Source of the DNA: Ruminococcus sp. YRD2003
GTDB taxonomy: Bacteria > Bacillota > Clostridia > Oscillospirales > Ruminococcaceae
Assembly (NCBI GenBank): GCA_900109435.1
Contig: FNZT01000019.1
Location: 1-46,718 of the forward strand
Length of the DNA: 46,718 nucleotides
Reading direction: 5' to 3'
The position numbers and the translations under genes were made by a program. Below, piece by piece: positions 33,536 to 42,737 of the stretch. A model generated the notes under the pieces. That model was not told where the DNA came from. It saw only the letters and a list, made by a program, of their open reading frames with translations, and ran no database searches. Every line of letters starts with the position of its first letter. Position 1 is the first letter of the stretch.

Positions 33536-35821
33536 ATGAACGAATTGTCTAAATATTTATGTTTGCTTCTTCGACATAATCCCAAAAAAGCAGAGCTTGA
33601 CATGGACGAGCATGGCTGGGTATCAGTAGAACAGCTTATAAACGTAGTAAATAAGCATAGTGGCTACGAGCTCAAGCGTGAATTACTTAAACAGATTGTT
33701 GCTGAAGATAATAAGAAGCGTTACGAGTTTGATGAAGAGAATGACAAGATCCGAATAGTAAATAAAAAGCTAAAGCTAATATACTTTTATTCGCAGAATA
33801 TAAGAGGATTTAAAGATAATGAGTTTAATTTCTCATCGAAATACAAAATAAGTTTCAGTAATAATATATTAACGATATCTTGTGGTGACGAGAGATATAT
33901 TGAGGACTTTTATGGGGGGAATTTAGAGATAAATGCTATTGTCGGCAACAATGGTTCTGGAAAATCTTCGCTTTTAAAGAGGATTTATTCTTTTTTACGT
34001 TCAAAAACCATTTCTTGGTGGGGAGATAGCGATAACAAATATATTGTTGTATTTGAAGAAGTAACATGGGACAATTCACGGCTGAAGGTCGTTTCAGCAG
34101 GGGAAAACAATAAATGCTATCAAACTGAAATAGCTGGAAACCTTGAAGAAGACCTGATAATAGATCTCTCAGGAGAGGCAAACAGTCTCGATTTGTTTGA
34201 CAAATTTTTAGAAGACGAACTAACAGAAGTTTTTAACCTCGATTTTGAAATGTTATTGAACCTTAAGAGCGTGTATATAACGCAGGTGCTTGACAAAGAA
34301 ATGTATAGTATGACAATGTCTGATGAGACTAATCTTTCTACAGCTGGATTGATAAAGGCTAATTCTTCCGTTGACTCTCCAATAAAGAGAGAATTTGTTA
34401 AGTATTTCAATAATATAATACTTGATCAGATCGATTTCGTAAATAAGTATTGCTATGCCGAAGATAGTCAAAAGATAGAGCTTCCTTTTAGCGTGAACGA
34501 TTATGTGAAAATTAAATTTGATTATGACTTGAGGGGCGCTATTGAGGGATTAATGACAAAAAGCGAACATGATAAATATTTTGATGATGAAAAACAAGCA
34601 AGAAAAAACACCCAATTTATTATTCGTAAAATCGAAGAAGGCTTAAATATCAATAGAGATGAGCCTAGTTCGGTCTTTGCGGAAGCACTTTTGGCTTCGT
34701 ATTTGATAGATATAAAAGATATTTATGATTTTTATAAAAAACTTGAATTTAAAAATAAGAATAGCAGTGACACAAGTTTGTTTGATTTGATAGAGCAATG
34801 TGTGAATTTACAGGCGAATAATAATAAATATGATGACGAAGAGAATGAAACTGATAGCTGTACACTTCTGTACACATTTCTGAATACCATAGATTTTGAA
34901 ATGAATAGAAAACTTGATAAGCCTTTATTTTGGGAATTAGTGGATATTTCCGAACGCTACAGAAAATTTCTGAATAAACTTGTCGAAGAATATGGTCTAG
35001 AAGATGTTTCATGGAGAGGCCAATCAGATAACGACAGATATCTGCTTATACCTATTAATAAGGAAATATGTAACGATATATACTGTGGCTGGAAATGTGA
35101 TATATATGAATTCTATGATTCGTATAAGAAAGTTTCATATACCACTATGCTTCTTGATTTTGAATGGGGACTTTCATCAGGTGAGGAGGCTATGCTCGAC
35201 TTATATTGCAAATTCCATAAAATATATAAAAATTCCAGTAATATAAATAATCTTGTTTTGCTTATAGATGAAGCAGATATGCTTTTTCACCCTCAATGGC
35301 AGAAAGATTATATACAGGAGATCAGCAAGGTCGCTGAACAGATATTCTGTGATATGGACAGTGTGCAGATATTCCTTGCGTCACATTCGCCCATAATGTT
35401 ATCTGATATCCCAAGGCAGAACGTTATCTATCTGAAAAAAGAAAATAAGGGTTCTAAAACTAAGATCGTGCCAAGAGAGAACAGGCATGAAACATTTGGT
35501 GCGAATATATTCAGGCTGTTTCAGGATACGTTTTTCCTCGAAAAAACAGGTATAGGTTCGTTCGCTGAAAAAAAGATGGTGAAGCTTCTTGAAGATATTC
35601 ACAAAATAGGTAAAGATACTTCCCAAAAAGAAATAGACAGGATAAAAAATCACATATGCATTATAGGTGATCCTTATCTTAAACGAAACTTTGAACTTGA
35701 ATATCATAAGTATCTGGGAATGACAAATTCAACGAAATACGACAAAGAATGGCGCACTTATCTTGAAGAGCAGCTAAGACTTCTTGATGCTGGGGAGAAG
35801 AAAGATGATAAAGATCAATAA
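33536..35821 (+). CDS. Septu-like AAA/ABC ATPase fused to a Tpt1/KptA N-terminal lobe
   Basis: A 761-residue protein. Residues 1-80 match the winged-helix lobe of RNA 2'-phosphotransferase (Tpt1/KptA): LSKYLCLLLRHNPKKAELDMDEHGWVSVEQLI, with the L-R-H-x-P catalytic pair retained, then KKRYEFDEENDKIRI; the ADP-ribosyl-binding second lobe is absent. The rest is an OLD/PtuA-like ATPase: Walker A AIVGNNGSGKSSL near 137, signature LSSGEEAML, Walker B LVLLIDEADMLFHPQ near 576, switch FLASHSPIML. GTGGAGTGG precedes the ATG. Its end overlaps the HNH gene by 17 nt. Inference: sensor-ATPase of an anti-phage system; the fused lobe may bind RNA or tRNA ends. Confidence 0.8.
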   Translation: MNELSKYLCLLLRHNPKKAELDMDEHGWVSVEQLINVVNKHSGYELKRELLKQIVAEDNKKRYEFDEENDKIRIVNKKLKLIYFYSQNIRGFKDNEFNFSSKYKISFSNNILTISCGDERYIEDFYGGNLEINAIVGNNGSGKSSLLKRIYSFLRSKTISWWGDSDNKYIVVFEEVTWDNSRLKVVSAGENNKCYQTEIAGNLEEDLIIDLSGEANSLDLFDKFLEDELTEVFNLDFEMLLNLKSVYITQVLDKEMYSMTMSDETNLSTAGLIKANSSVDSPIKREFVKYFNNIILDQIDFVNKYCYAEDSQKIELPFSVNDYVKIKFDYDLRGAIEGLMTKSEHDKYFDDEKQARKNTQFIIRKIEEGLNINRDEPSSVFAEALLASYLIDIKDIYDFYKKLEFKNKNSSDTSLFDLIEQCVNLQANNNKYDDEENETDSCTLLYTFLNTIDFEMNRKLDKPLFWELVDISERYRKFLNKLVEEYGLEDVSWRGQSDNDRYLLIPINKEICNDIYCGWKCDIYEFYDSYKKVSYTTMLLDFEWGLSSGEEAMLDLYCKFHKIYKNSSNINNLVLLIDEADMLFHPQWQKDYIQEISKVAEQIFCDMDSVQIFLASHSPIMLSDIPRQNVIYLKKENKGSKTKIVPRENRHETFGANIFRLFQDTFFLEKTGIGSFAEKKMVKLLEDIHKIGKDTSQKEIDRIKNHICIIGDPYLKRNFELEYHKYLGMTNSTKYDKEWRTYLEEQLRLLDAGEKKDDKDQ

Positions 35822-37103
35822 ATGGTTTGATGAAGACATTATTAATTGCTATAAAGATGAGGTTGTAAAAGAAGTAATAAAAAAGACCAATGTTAAATAT
35901 GGTTCTGATAATATCAAATATATCAATTTCGGTAATACTGATATGTACTGTATAAATGTGGAAGAGCTTCTTACTTCAAAATTGAATGAACTTCGTACTA
36001 AATATAAAGGTCTTGATCTTTATATGTATCTTTGCAGACTGAAAAAATATAAAGGGAAAACAAAGATAGATTTTATAGAATATCTATATATGTGGGATAC
36101 AACAGTAAAAAGGGAAGAAGGAAAATGCATTATTCACTTAAGAGGCAAAGATATTACTATTGATCCCGAAACCAGTAACAGAGAAGAGTTTAAGAATTTG
36201 AGAGAGTATGTAATAGAACAGATTAAAAATTATGATAGAGATATTTATGAAGAGCTGATAAATAGCTTTAGTAACTATTATAAAACTAAAAATGATTTTG
36301 ATGCCTTATTAGATTACATTGACGAATCTCTTTCTGAATGTCTGTGCGAAAAAGACGAAAAATTTGATGCTGCTTCTAAATATGCGTCACAGCCGTACAT
36401 AATTCATTACGATAAGATAAACGCTGAAATGCGCAATAAACTGTTGTCATCACTTGGAATAAGCGTGTGTCCGTATTGTAATAGACAGTATATAACAATG
36501 TGGCATGATGAAGAGGCAGATGATGAGGAGGATCATTCAACAGCTGACCTAGATCATTTCTATATCAAATCTGATTATCCATTATTTGCGCTGTCACTGT
36601 TTAATTTTATCCCCTCATGTCAGATATGCAATTCAAGATTTAAGGGTGGAAAGGTGAGAAATACCCTTTATCCCTATGAAGAAGAGTTCGGAAGAAATAT
36701 TCAATTTCAGCTTGAGCTTGAAGGCCAAACACCTAATGAAGAACTTCAGCTAAAAAAATGGCTTGGAGCTGTCAACGCCTCGTCTGATAAACTGAAATTA
36801 TCACTTACACATGTTCCAGAATCAGATAGAGATGACTTTTCACTTAAAGTTGATGGCAGCAAAAAACTGTTCAGGCTTGATGAAGTTTACGACTGCCATA
36901 AAGGAAAAGCTGTAGAAGTAGTGCTAAAAAAACGTATTTATCTTGAAGGTGCTTATAAGAAATATGTTGATGATTTCTTAGAGAAATCTGATATCCCAAG
37001 CATATCGCTCGAAAAATTTTTGCTTGGATATGACTGGAATGACGATAATTTCGATGAACCTTTATCTAAAATGACATATGACATTTTCCATAGTTCTAAA
37101 TGA
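35805..37103 (+). CDS. HNH endonuclease (PtuB-like)
   Basis: A 432-residue protein. The nuclease core lies at about residues 225-285: VCPYCNRQYITMW, then DLDHFYIKSDYPLFALSLFNFIPSCQICNSRFKGGK, giving the C-x2-C, D-H and C-x2-C-N pattern of HNH/PtuB nucleases. The long N-terminal part is helical and charged and may bind the ATPase. GGGGAG lies before ATG 35805, inside the ATPase gene, so translation is coupled. In Septu systems the ATPase holds the HNH nuclease inactive until infection; this pair fits that plan. Confidence 0.82.
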   Translation: MIKINKWFDEDIINCYKDEVVKEVIKKTNVKYGSDNIKYINFGNTDMYCINVEELLTSKLNELRTKYKGLDLYMYLCRLKKYKGKTKIDFIEYLYMWDTTVKREEGKCIIHLRGKDITIDPETSNREEFKNLREYVIEQIKNYDRDIYEELINSFSNYYKTKNDFDALLDYIDESLSECLCEKDEKFDAASKYASQPYIIHYDKINAEMRNKLLSSLGISVCPYCNRQYITMWHDEEADDEEDHSTADLDHFYIKSDYPLFALSLFNFIPSCQICNSRFKGGKVRNTLYPYEEEFGRNIQFQLELEGQTPNEELQLKKWLGAVNASSDKLKLSLTHVPESDRDDFSLKVDGSKKLFRLDEVYDCHKGKAVEVVLKKRIYLEGAYKKYVDDFLEKSDIPSISLEKFLLGYDWNDDNFDEPLSKMTYDIFHSSK

Positions 37104-37219
37104 AATGAAATTAATAGCAAATGCAATGAATTTACGATAATACTTATATGACTACATTCAGAGGAATAAATGCACTTGTCCCTTTTATCAGCAGAATTGT
37201 CCGTCTTATCTTGTTTTGC

Positions 37220-37248
37220 TTGACGATGAAAGTACCTGTCGATATAAT
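37220..37248 (+). promoter_or_regulatory. Promoter of the LytTR operon
   Basis: TTGACG (37220-37225), 17 bp, TATAAT (37243-37248), 18 nt before the start codon. Confidence 0.8.
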
Positions 37249-37266
37249 GTTTTTAAGGAGATCAAT

Positions 37267-37719
37267 ATGAAACTGTTTGTTCGGGAAAAATGTGATGTCA
37301 GTGAGACCGAGGTCGAGATCCGATGCAGAGTCCGCGACAGTGAAGTTAATGAACTGATAAATGAAATCAGTAATACGGGTACGAATGTAATCGGGGAGAG
37401 AGATAAGGGCGAATTCTGTCAGGTACCGCTTGCAGGGATAATGTACTTTGAAGCGGTTGAAGGAAAGGTCTTTGCATATCTCAGGAATGACGTCATAAGA
37501 GTAAAGAATACTTTGTATGAAGTGGAAGAAACATATGCGGGCAGGCATTTTGTAAGGATCTCCAAGTCAGTAGTTGTAAATCTGAGAACGATCATGAATA
37601 TGCGTCCGGAAGAGGGAAGACGAGTGCGGTTAGAACTGGACAGCGGCGAATTTCTTATAGTTTCAAAGAATTATGTCGGCTGTCTCAAGAAAGCACTCGG
37701 AATGAAGGAGGCAAAGTGA
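37267..37719 (+). CDS. LytTR-type transcription regulator without receiver domain
   Basis: A 150-residue protein. The C-terminal 95 residues are a LytTR DNA-binding domain: VPLAGIMYFEAVEGKVFAYL, VKNTLYEVEE, FVRISKSVVVNLRTIMNMRPE, LIVSKNYVGCLKKAL. The N-terminal 50 residues are a short beta domain instead of a receiver, as in the LytTR/DUF3021 two-gene modules of Firmicutes. AAGGAG precedes ATG 37267. Its stop overlaps the next start (GTGATG). It probably regulates its own operon, with the membrane partner controlling it. Confidence 0.88.
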   Translation: MKLFVREKCDVSETEVEIRCRVRDSEVNELINEISNTGTNVIGERDKGEFCQVPLAGIMYFEAVEGKVFAYLRNDVIRVKNTLYEVEETYAGRHFVRISKSVVVNLRTIMNMRPEEGRRVRLELDSGEFLIVSKNYVGCLKKALGMKEAK

Positions 37720-38171
37720 TGAACAGAATAATCGATTCTTTTCGCAAGGTTTCTTCCGTAGCTTTTCCGGCGTTCTCAGTCAGCATCATCATTCTTGCAT
37801 TTGACAGGTATATTACAGGCAACGAATTGTCACCGACTGATGTCTTCGGGTTGGCCTGGATGTTCATGAGTATCCATATCATAGCGACAGTGATCAGGGC
37901 ACTTGAGGACTGCCGTAAATGGGCTAGCCTTCCGTACTGGATAAGACGTCTGATCAGTATGCCGCTGTTTATTGCAGTAGTCGTGACCGCCCTGCCGCGG
38001 ATATTAGATGTAAGCGGCAGATTGAAGTTCTTTGCCGTTCTGACCGGTATTCTTTTTGCAGTAATGTACATCATTGCTTCAATGGTGAATTACTATTCTG
38101 AGAAAAAGGAAACAGATGCGATGAATGATGCTCTTTTAAGACTGAAAAAGGAGATCATCGATGATGAATAA
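37719..38171 (+). CDS. DUF3021 family membrane protein
   Basis: A 150-residue protein with four membrane helices: VAFPAFSVSIIILAFDRY, VFGLAWMFMSIHIIATVI, LISMPLFIAVVVTALPRIL and FFAVLTGILFAVMYIIASMV. A charged tail (YYSEKKETDAMNDALLRLKKEIIDDE) ends the protein. The coupling to a LytTR regulator is the diagnostic context of DUF3021, whose members hold the regulator at the membrane. AAGGAGG precedes the start, and the C-terminus overlaps the next gene. Confidence 0.85.
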   Translation: MNRIIDSFRKVSSVAFPAFSVSIIILAFDRYITGNELSPTDVFGLAWMFMSIHIIATVIRALEDCRKWASLPYWIRRLISMPLFIAVVVTALPRILDVSGRLKFFAVLTGILFAVMYIIASMVNYYSEKKETDAMNDALLRLKKEIIDDE

Positions 38172-38706
38172 GAAGATCAGGAAGGCATTGTTTGCCGCGG
38201 GAACTGCGGCTTTTGTGGGATTTGTAGTATTGTTCGGCTATCTCGCCTTCACAGGTGAGAAGATATGTGATCGAATATCACTTGGATATACGGACAGGAT
38301 ACGTATTTCCGACGGTAAAACCGAGGCCACGGGCTCCGGAGTCACCTTCAGGAACGAGAGCGCAACAAAATGCAGAATGAATATCAGATGGGGAGATGAA
38401 AGCGAGGAATACAGCTTTCTGACACTTGTAAAGATCACTGAACCGGACGGAGGAGTTGCTGCTTATGTGACAGGTGACAAGGCCGATCAGGAACTGGTAT
38501 TTGATCTCAAGGAGACAGGCATCTATACCATAAGCAGTGAATACTATACTGACGCCTATGCGTTTCAGGATGCGGTATGGCAGATGGACAAGTCAGCCGA
38601 GAAGATTCAGATAGATAACGGCAATACCTTTGACGGCTTTGTATTTACCGGTGCAGACTGTGATACAAGTCAGACCTTTGAGATCAGGATCATAACACTG
38701 AGGTGA
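38161..38706 (+). CDS. Membrane-anchored extracellular protein
   Basis: A 181-residue protein. One N-terminal helix (KALFAAGTAAFVGFVVLFGYLAFTG) is followed by an extracytoplasmic beta-rich domain with many charged residues (ITEPDGGVAAYVTGDKADQELVFDLKETGIYTISS), resembling an Ig-like or jelly-roll fold. It overlaps DUF3021 by 11 nt and the protease gene by one base. No family recognised. Its position before a membrane protease makes it a candidate substrate or partner. Confidence 0.65.
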   Translation: MMNKKIRKALFAAGTAAFVGFVVLFGYLAFTGEKICDRISLGYTDRIRISDGKTEATGSGVTFRNESATKCRMNIRWGDESEEYSFLTLVKITEPDGGVAAYVTGDKADQELVFDLKETGIYTISSEYYTDAYAFQDAVWQMDKSAEKIQIDNGNTFDGFVFTGADCDTSQTFEIRIITLR

Positions 38707-39254
38707 TGGTTATGAAAAGAAAGAAACTCCTTATGGTGTTATGTCTGTTTCCGGCAGCGGTCATATTGTATATTATCCTACACGAAAGCGGTCATGCAAT
38801 GGTTATGCTTCTGGCCGGTTCAAGGATAACAGAATTCAGTATCATGCAGGCTCATGTTTCATATGAAGGCGGATGTTATACGGACTATATGGCCATGTGG
38901 CGTGATGCTAACGGTACGCTGTTTCCGCTGCTCGTATCTTTCATCTGTATGCTGTTCTATAACAGCAGGAAAGCTGGCAGAGTGTATCACATGATAAGCC
39001 TTTATATGTGTCTGATTCCCATTGGATCATTACTGGCATGGGTTTTCATACCTGTATTGTACATTCACAGCAAGGCACCTGCGGCAGATGATGCAACAAA
39101 GTTCCTGAATGTTTTCTCATGGTACGGAAGCCCTGTACTTGTGAGCTTTGCGGCACTTGTGCTGATTATGGCCGTGACGGTATTATTTGTGAAGAAAGGC
39201 ATTTTCCTAGCTGTGATAAGAGCAGTTACCGCAGAACGTACAGAAGGAGAGTAG
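38706..39254 (+). CDS. M50-like intramembrane metalloprotease
   Basis: A 182-residue protein with about five hydrophobic helices. The motif LHESGHAMVMLLAGSRI is an HExxH in a membrane helix, as in site-2 protease relatives (M50), followed by tracts such as LLVSFICMLFY and LVSFAALVLIMAVTVLFV. A clear second metal ligand (N/D-P-D-G motif) is not seen, which argues for a distant or inactive member. Last gene of the operon, followed by a terminator. It could release the LytTR/DUF3021 pair or cleave the anchored protein encoded upstream. Confidence 0.65.
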   Translation: MVMKRKKLLMVLCLFPAAVILYIILHESGHAMVMLLAGSRITEFSIMQAHVSYEGGCYTDYMAMWRDANGTLFPLLVSFICMLFYNSRKAGRVYHMISLYMCLIPIGSLLAWVFIPVLYIHSKAPAADDATKFLNVFSWYGSPVLVSFAALVLIMAVTVLFVKKGIFLAVIRAVTAERTEGE

Positions 39255-39271
39255 TCAATTAACTGCTCTCC
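39246..39271 (+). terminator. Terminator of the LytTR operon
   Basis: GGAGAGTAGT pairs with ACTGCTCTCC (9 of 10) and is followed by TTTTT. It overlaps the last codons of the protease gene. Confidence 0.8.
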
Positions 39272-39911
39272 TTTTTAGTGTAGGGAATAGATAATCTTTC
39301 GGCTGTCTTCCTTGATTTTTCAACAAATATGTGATATACTGTTAACAACTGCTGAGGCTCATCAGCAAAGAAAGTGTGCTAAAAGATCGTCCCCGCATTT
39401 GCGGGGATATTATAAGGATATTCCCGAAGAAATAAGACGTTTCTGCGACAGTCGTATTGACATCTCTCTCAAGGAAACTGCACGTGAATTTAATCTCAAA
39501 TATAAAAACACCTGATATGACTTTTAGCTTCTAAAATATAACTCCATGTGCCATTCACACATGGAGCTGAATTTACAAAGCAAAAAAACAGTTACATATT
39601 TTTTGTGATATGATTGTTTTGACAAAGTCCGAAAATTAGTCATTTGTCGTATGTCATCTTTTTAGTCATGAACTTACATATTTCAAATGCCTGTTTTTCG
39701 CTGAAATGCCGAAATACAGGCATTTGTTTTTTATCTCTTTTGCAGTTTCAACTGCGCGTGTGACGATTTAACTGCATTTTGTCACACGAAATTCCAACAA
39801 AATCACACGAATCCAAGGTGGTATCATACTTGTTTTTTATTATGCGCAAGGAAATAATTTTTTGAAAAATGTTAAATCTTTTGCGCAAATATTTCTTTAG
39901 GAGTTGATACA
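39272..39911. other. Intergenic region with several hairpins
   Basis: About 640 bases without a convincing gene. A frame at 39312-39515 exists but lacks a ribosome site and a family. Hairpins: TCCCCGC-ATTT-GCGGGGA (about 39386-39403), CTCCATGTG/CACATGGAG (39542-39566), CAAATGCCTGT with its complement (about 39685-39727). TCACACGA recurs at 39781-39788 and 39802-39809. These look like leftover ends of mobile elements. Confidence 0.45.
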
Positions 39912-40457
39912 ATGAATATTGATAACACACTTTATACTGGCAAACCTGCCAAGCGGCGTTCAGATGTTGAAATGGCCATATACGATATACTTGATTCTCT
40001 TGGTATAGATTACAAGCGTGCTGACCACGACCACGCAGATACTATGGAGGATTGTCTTGCTATCGAAAAGGTACTTGGTGCTAAGATATGCAAGAACCTG
40101 TTTCTCTGCAACCGCCAGAAGACCAGCTTCTATATGCTCCTTATGCCAGGTGATAAGCCATTCAAGACCAAGTTCCTGACATCGCAGCTGAACTGTGCCC
40201 GTCTATCCTTTGCGGAGGCTGATAAGATGCAGGAGTATCTGCATACTATCCCTGGCTCAGTATCAGCACTGGAGCTTATATTCGACACGGATAACAACAT
40301 ACAGCTCGTCATAGATAACGACCTTATGAGCGATGAATACATTTGCGGACATCCGGGTATCAATACTTCGACAGTCCGCCTCCTACGAGAGGATATGCTC
40401 AAATATGTCCGTGCGGCTAAGCATGAACCAACATTCATTGACCTTCCAACGGAGTGA
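39912..40457 (+). CDS. YbaK/ProX-type aminoacyl-tRNA deacylase
   Basis: A 181-residue protein. Full-length YbaK/EbsC fold: LDSLGIDYKRADHDHADTMEDCLAIEKVLGAKICKNLFLCNRQKTSFYMLLMPGDKPFKTKFLTSQL, with the catalytic Lys expected in GAKICKNLFL, and VSALELIFD ... LVIDNDLMSDEYICGHPGINTSTVRL. This is the prolyl-tRNA editing family (ProXp/PrdX), which removes misloaded Ala or Cys from tRNA. AGGAG lies before the ATG. It is 4 nt ahead of the broken nitrilase gene and probably shared an operon with it. Confidence 0.85.
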   Translation: MNIDNTLYTGKPAKRRSDVEMAIYDILDSLGIDYKRADHDHADTMEDCLAIEKVLGAKICKNLFLCNRQKTSFYMLLMPGDKPFKTKFLTSQLNCARLSFAEADKMQEYLHTIPGSVSALELIFDTDNNIQLVIDNDLMSDEYICGHPGINTSTVRLLREDMLKYVRAAKHEPTFIDLPTE

Positions 40458-40461
40458 TATT

Positions 40462-41338
40462 ATGCGTATATTTGCATTGGAGCTTGATAACGACATCAAA
40501 GGTATAGAACGCAGAAAAGCATATATCGAGGGGCTTATTGAGAAACTTCCGAAGCCTGATATCGTAGTTCTGCCCGAGCTTGCCATATGCAGTTATATGG
40601 CAAGTCAGAAGATATGGAAACTTGCAGATGACTGCGGTCGTGACGCAAGCCAGTGGACTATAAGCATAGCAAAAAATACAATACCTATATCGGAGCAGGC
40701 TATCTCGACAAGGAGAACGGCGACTACTATAACCGCTATATGATCGCAGGTCCTGACGGTGTATGTGGTGTTGTTACCAAGTCTGAGGGCGAATCAGCAG
40801 TTTTCAAGCGCGGGGACTTCGGCAGTATTATTCATACTCCATTGGAAATGTTGGTGTGGGTATATGCTACGATTCACGCCGCAAGCACTTCTATGATAAC
40901 ATCAGGAATGACGAACTTTCACTGATACTATTTCCGCATGGTTCACCTGCAGATCCGAATAAACCAAATAAAGAACGCAATGAAAATGACAAGCGCTGTA
41001 TGGCTTATATTGAGGCATTCGGAGTCCCTGTTGTCTATGTGAACAGTATAGGTGAGCTTGAATATATGCCTGGCAAAATGGGCGCAATGATGAAAAAATA
41101 TGGTTTCAGAATGAATGGCATGAGCAGGATATATGCTCCAGAATCTGTACCGATAAATACGGATATCACCGATGCTATCGATGCAGAGGTCGATATTCAG
41201 CCTAAGAAAATGTATAAAGAGATACAATTCTATGGTGAGGATATTTTACGCGGCAACTGGCTGTTCAAGCACTTTATCCTCAAACCTGATACAGTGGCAG
41301 GTATCAAGTCTTATGAGAACGAACATAAAAAGAAATAG
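40462..41338 (+). pseudogene. Carbon-nitrogen hydrolase (nitrilase superfamily), two frameshifts
   Basis: Three consecutive frames make up one protein: from ATG 40462, RIFALELDNDIKGIERRKAYIEGLIEKLPKPDIVVLPELAICSY (catalytic Glu in LPELA); then from about 40665 NTYIGAGYLDKENGDYYNRYMIAGPDG; then from about 40855 GNVGVGICYDSRRKHF (catalytic Cys in GICYD) to KSYENEHKKK. Each break is equivalent to a loss of one base, the first near an A-run at about 40669-40674. It is either a genuine pseudogene or two sequencing deletions. Intact, it would be an amidase or N-carbamoyl hydrolase. Confidence 0.75.
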
Positions 41339-41357
41339 TAATTGTATATGAGAAATC

Positions 41358-42451
41358 ATGAACGTGATGAAGGTTCGAATCCCTCTCTGTCCGCCAGAAT
41401 ATGAAAATGCACATAAATGGGACAATACTTATTTAAGTGTTACAAAAAACTATAATCAAAAACATATATGCCGAGTTGGAAATGACTTTTATTACACAAT
41501 GCCTGACGGTGTTTATAGGTATGGAAACAAAGATGTTGTGCAGAAGATAAAAGAACCTATTATTTATGCTAATAAAGATATTCTTTATGTGTATTCAAAT
41601 GAATCAATAACTGCTTATGACATAGAATTAAAAAAGATTCAAGAGTATAAATCTGTTGGCGATCTAATAAATTTTTCGGTTGAAAATAATAAGATAATTA
41701 CTTTTGATACGGGCAAAAAGCTCCATATTTATAATATGAGCAGTATGATTGAATATGATATTCCTACTGATTGTAGAATTCTGGACGACGGAAGTCTTTC
41801 TTTTAAAAAAATCGATGATATGTATATTATTGAAAGCATAATAAAGCATGATAATTCATACGGTGAATTTGTATTTGAAAACGGAAGTGCATATTCAACT
41901 GCCGAAATATGTATGCACATTCAATTGCATTTTTTAATGAGGATTTTGTGATAATTACCCAGGAAGGCGCATATCTGGATAAGTATTCCTTCAGAGAATA
42001 TGATAAGATTGAAGAACTAAACTTAAGAGGGTACAAAGCGTCACTTGTTGACTTTTCATGGGATAATAATAAACTAATTGGAATCTTATCTAATTCCAGA
42101 CATGATCCACATGATGATGAGTTGGAACGTAATAACTTAAAAAATCACATCTCTGATACATTGGCGTTTATTGATTCGAATTCTATGACAATAGAACAGG
42201 ATTATGCAATGCGTAAACAGGAACGGATTCTATATGTCGATACTGACAAAGCTATTACGTTTTATGATGGCGAATACATTTCATATTCTGTTGATGACTG
42301 GAAAATAATAAAAAAAGAAAGTGCTGATGAAATACAGCCTGGTGGTCAGTATTTATTTGAAGACTATGGAGACTATATCTTTGTATTTCAAGGCAACTTT
42401 GTATTTCAAGGCAACTCTAGCAAGCTGATTAATATAATATCAACCACTTAG
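41358..42451 (+). pseudogene. Beta-propeller-like hypothetical protein, frameshifted
   Basis: Two overlapping frames (41358-41951 and 41909-42451) join into one protein of about 360 residues: the first ends its sensible part at FVFENGSAYSTAEIC, the second continues AHSIAFFNEDFVIITQEGAYLDKYSF. The break again equals minus one base. Repeated short strands (ITAYDIELKKI, IITFDTGKKLHIYN) suggest WD40-like blades. The start is unclear: ATG 41358 has no good ribosome site, and a tRNA fragment overlaps the beginning, so the 5' end may be replaced. An 18-bp direct repeat (42380-42415) encodes a duplicated FVFQGN near the C-terminus. Confidence 0.6.
41369..41396 (+). pseudogene. 3' fragment of a tRNA-Ser gene (possible attachment site)
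   Basis: The stretch reads GAAGGTTCGAATCCCTC followed by TCTGTCCGCCA: a T-arm (one mismatch in the stem) with the TTCGAAT loop, a 3' acceptor strand, discriminator G and CCA. It matches the end of bacterial tRNA-Ser genes as I know them. No complementary acceptor strand GGACAGA occurs in the preceding 100 bases, so only the 3' end is present, as left by integration into a tRNA gene. Confidence 0.65.
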
Positions 42452-42574
42452 TATAGATAAGTATCAAAATAAAACAAAAAGGTAGAGTAGTTCGTTTGAG
42501 TCTATTCCAAGAATGTGTAAAGCATTGAAGTTATTGCTCACTTTGATACAATCATAACTGAACATTGAGCAAAT

Positions 42575-42608
42575 AAACAGCTCCTGTCTTAACTGACAAG
42601 AGCTGTTT
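42575..42608 (+). terminator. Terminator hairpin
   Basis: AAACAGCTC pairs with GAGCTGTTT with additional inner pairing; TTTTT follows shortly after. Confidence 0.75.
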
Positions 42609-42686
42609 GGTTTTTACATAGAAAAGCACATTAATGTGTTTTTCGCTGTAGTTTATTTTGATACAATTTAACGGATACACGAAAAT

Positions 42687-42724
42687 GCACCCAAGCTGGG
42701 TGAAAGTGTTACCAGCTTGGGTGC
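42687..42724. repeat. 13-bp perfect inverted repeat
   Basis: GCACCCAAGCTGG and CCAGCTTGGGTGC, 12-nt loop. Adjacent to another long hairpin at 42738-42770; the gap 42452-42921 contains no gene but three strong hairpins, then the crcB promoter. Confidence 0.75.
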
Positions 42725-42737
42725 AAGGGTAAAAAAG

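Noticed and set aside
39386..39403. TCCCCGC-ATTT-GCGGGGA resembles a type I-E CRISPR repeat core
   Set aside because: Only one copy, no spacing of repeats and no cas gene nearby; a plain hairpin is enough.
39312..39515. 67-codon frame ending in KETAREFNLKYKNT
   Set aside because: No ribosome site, spans a hairpin, no family; at most a gene remnant.
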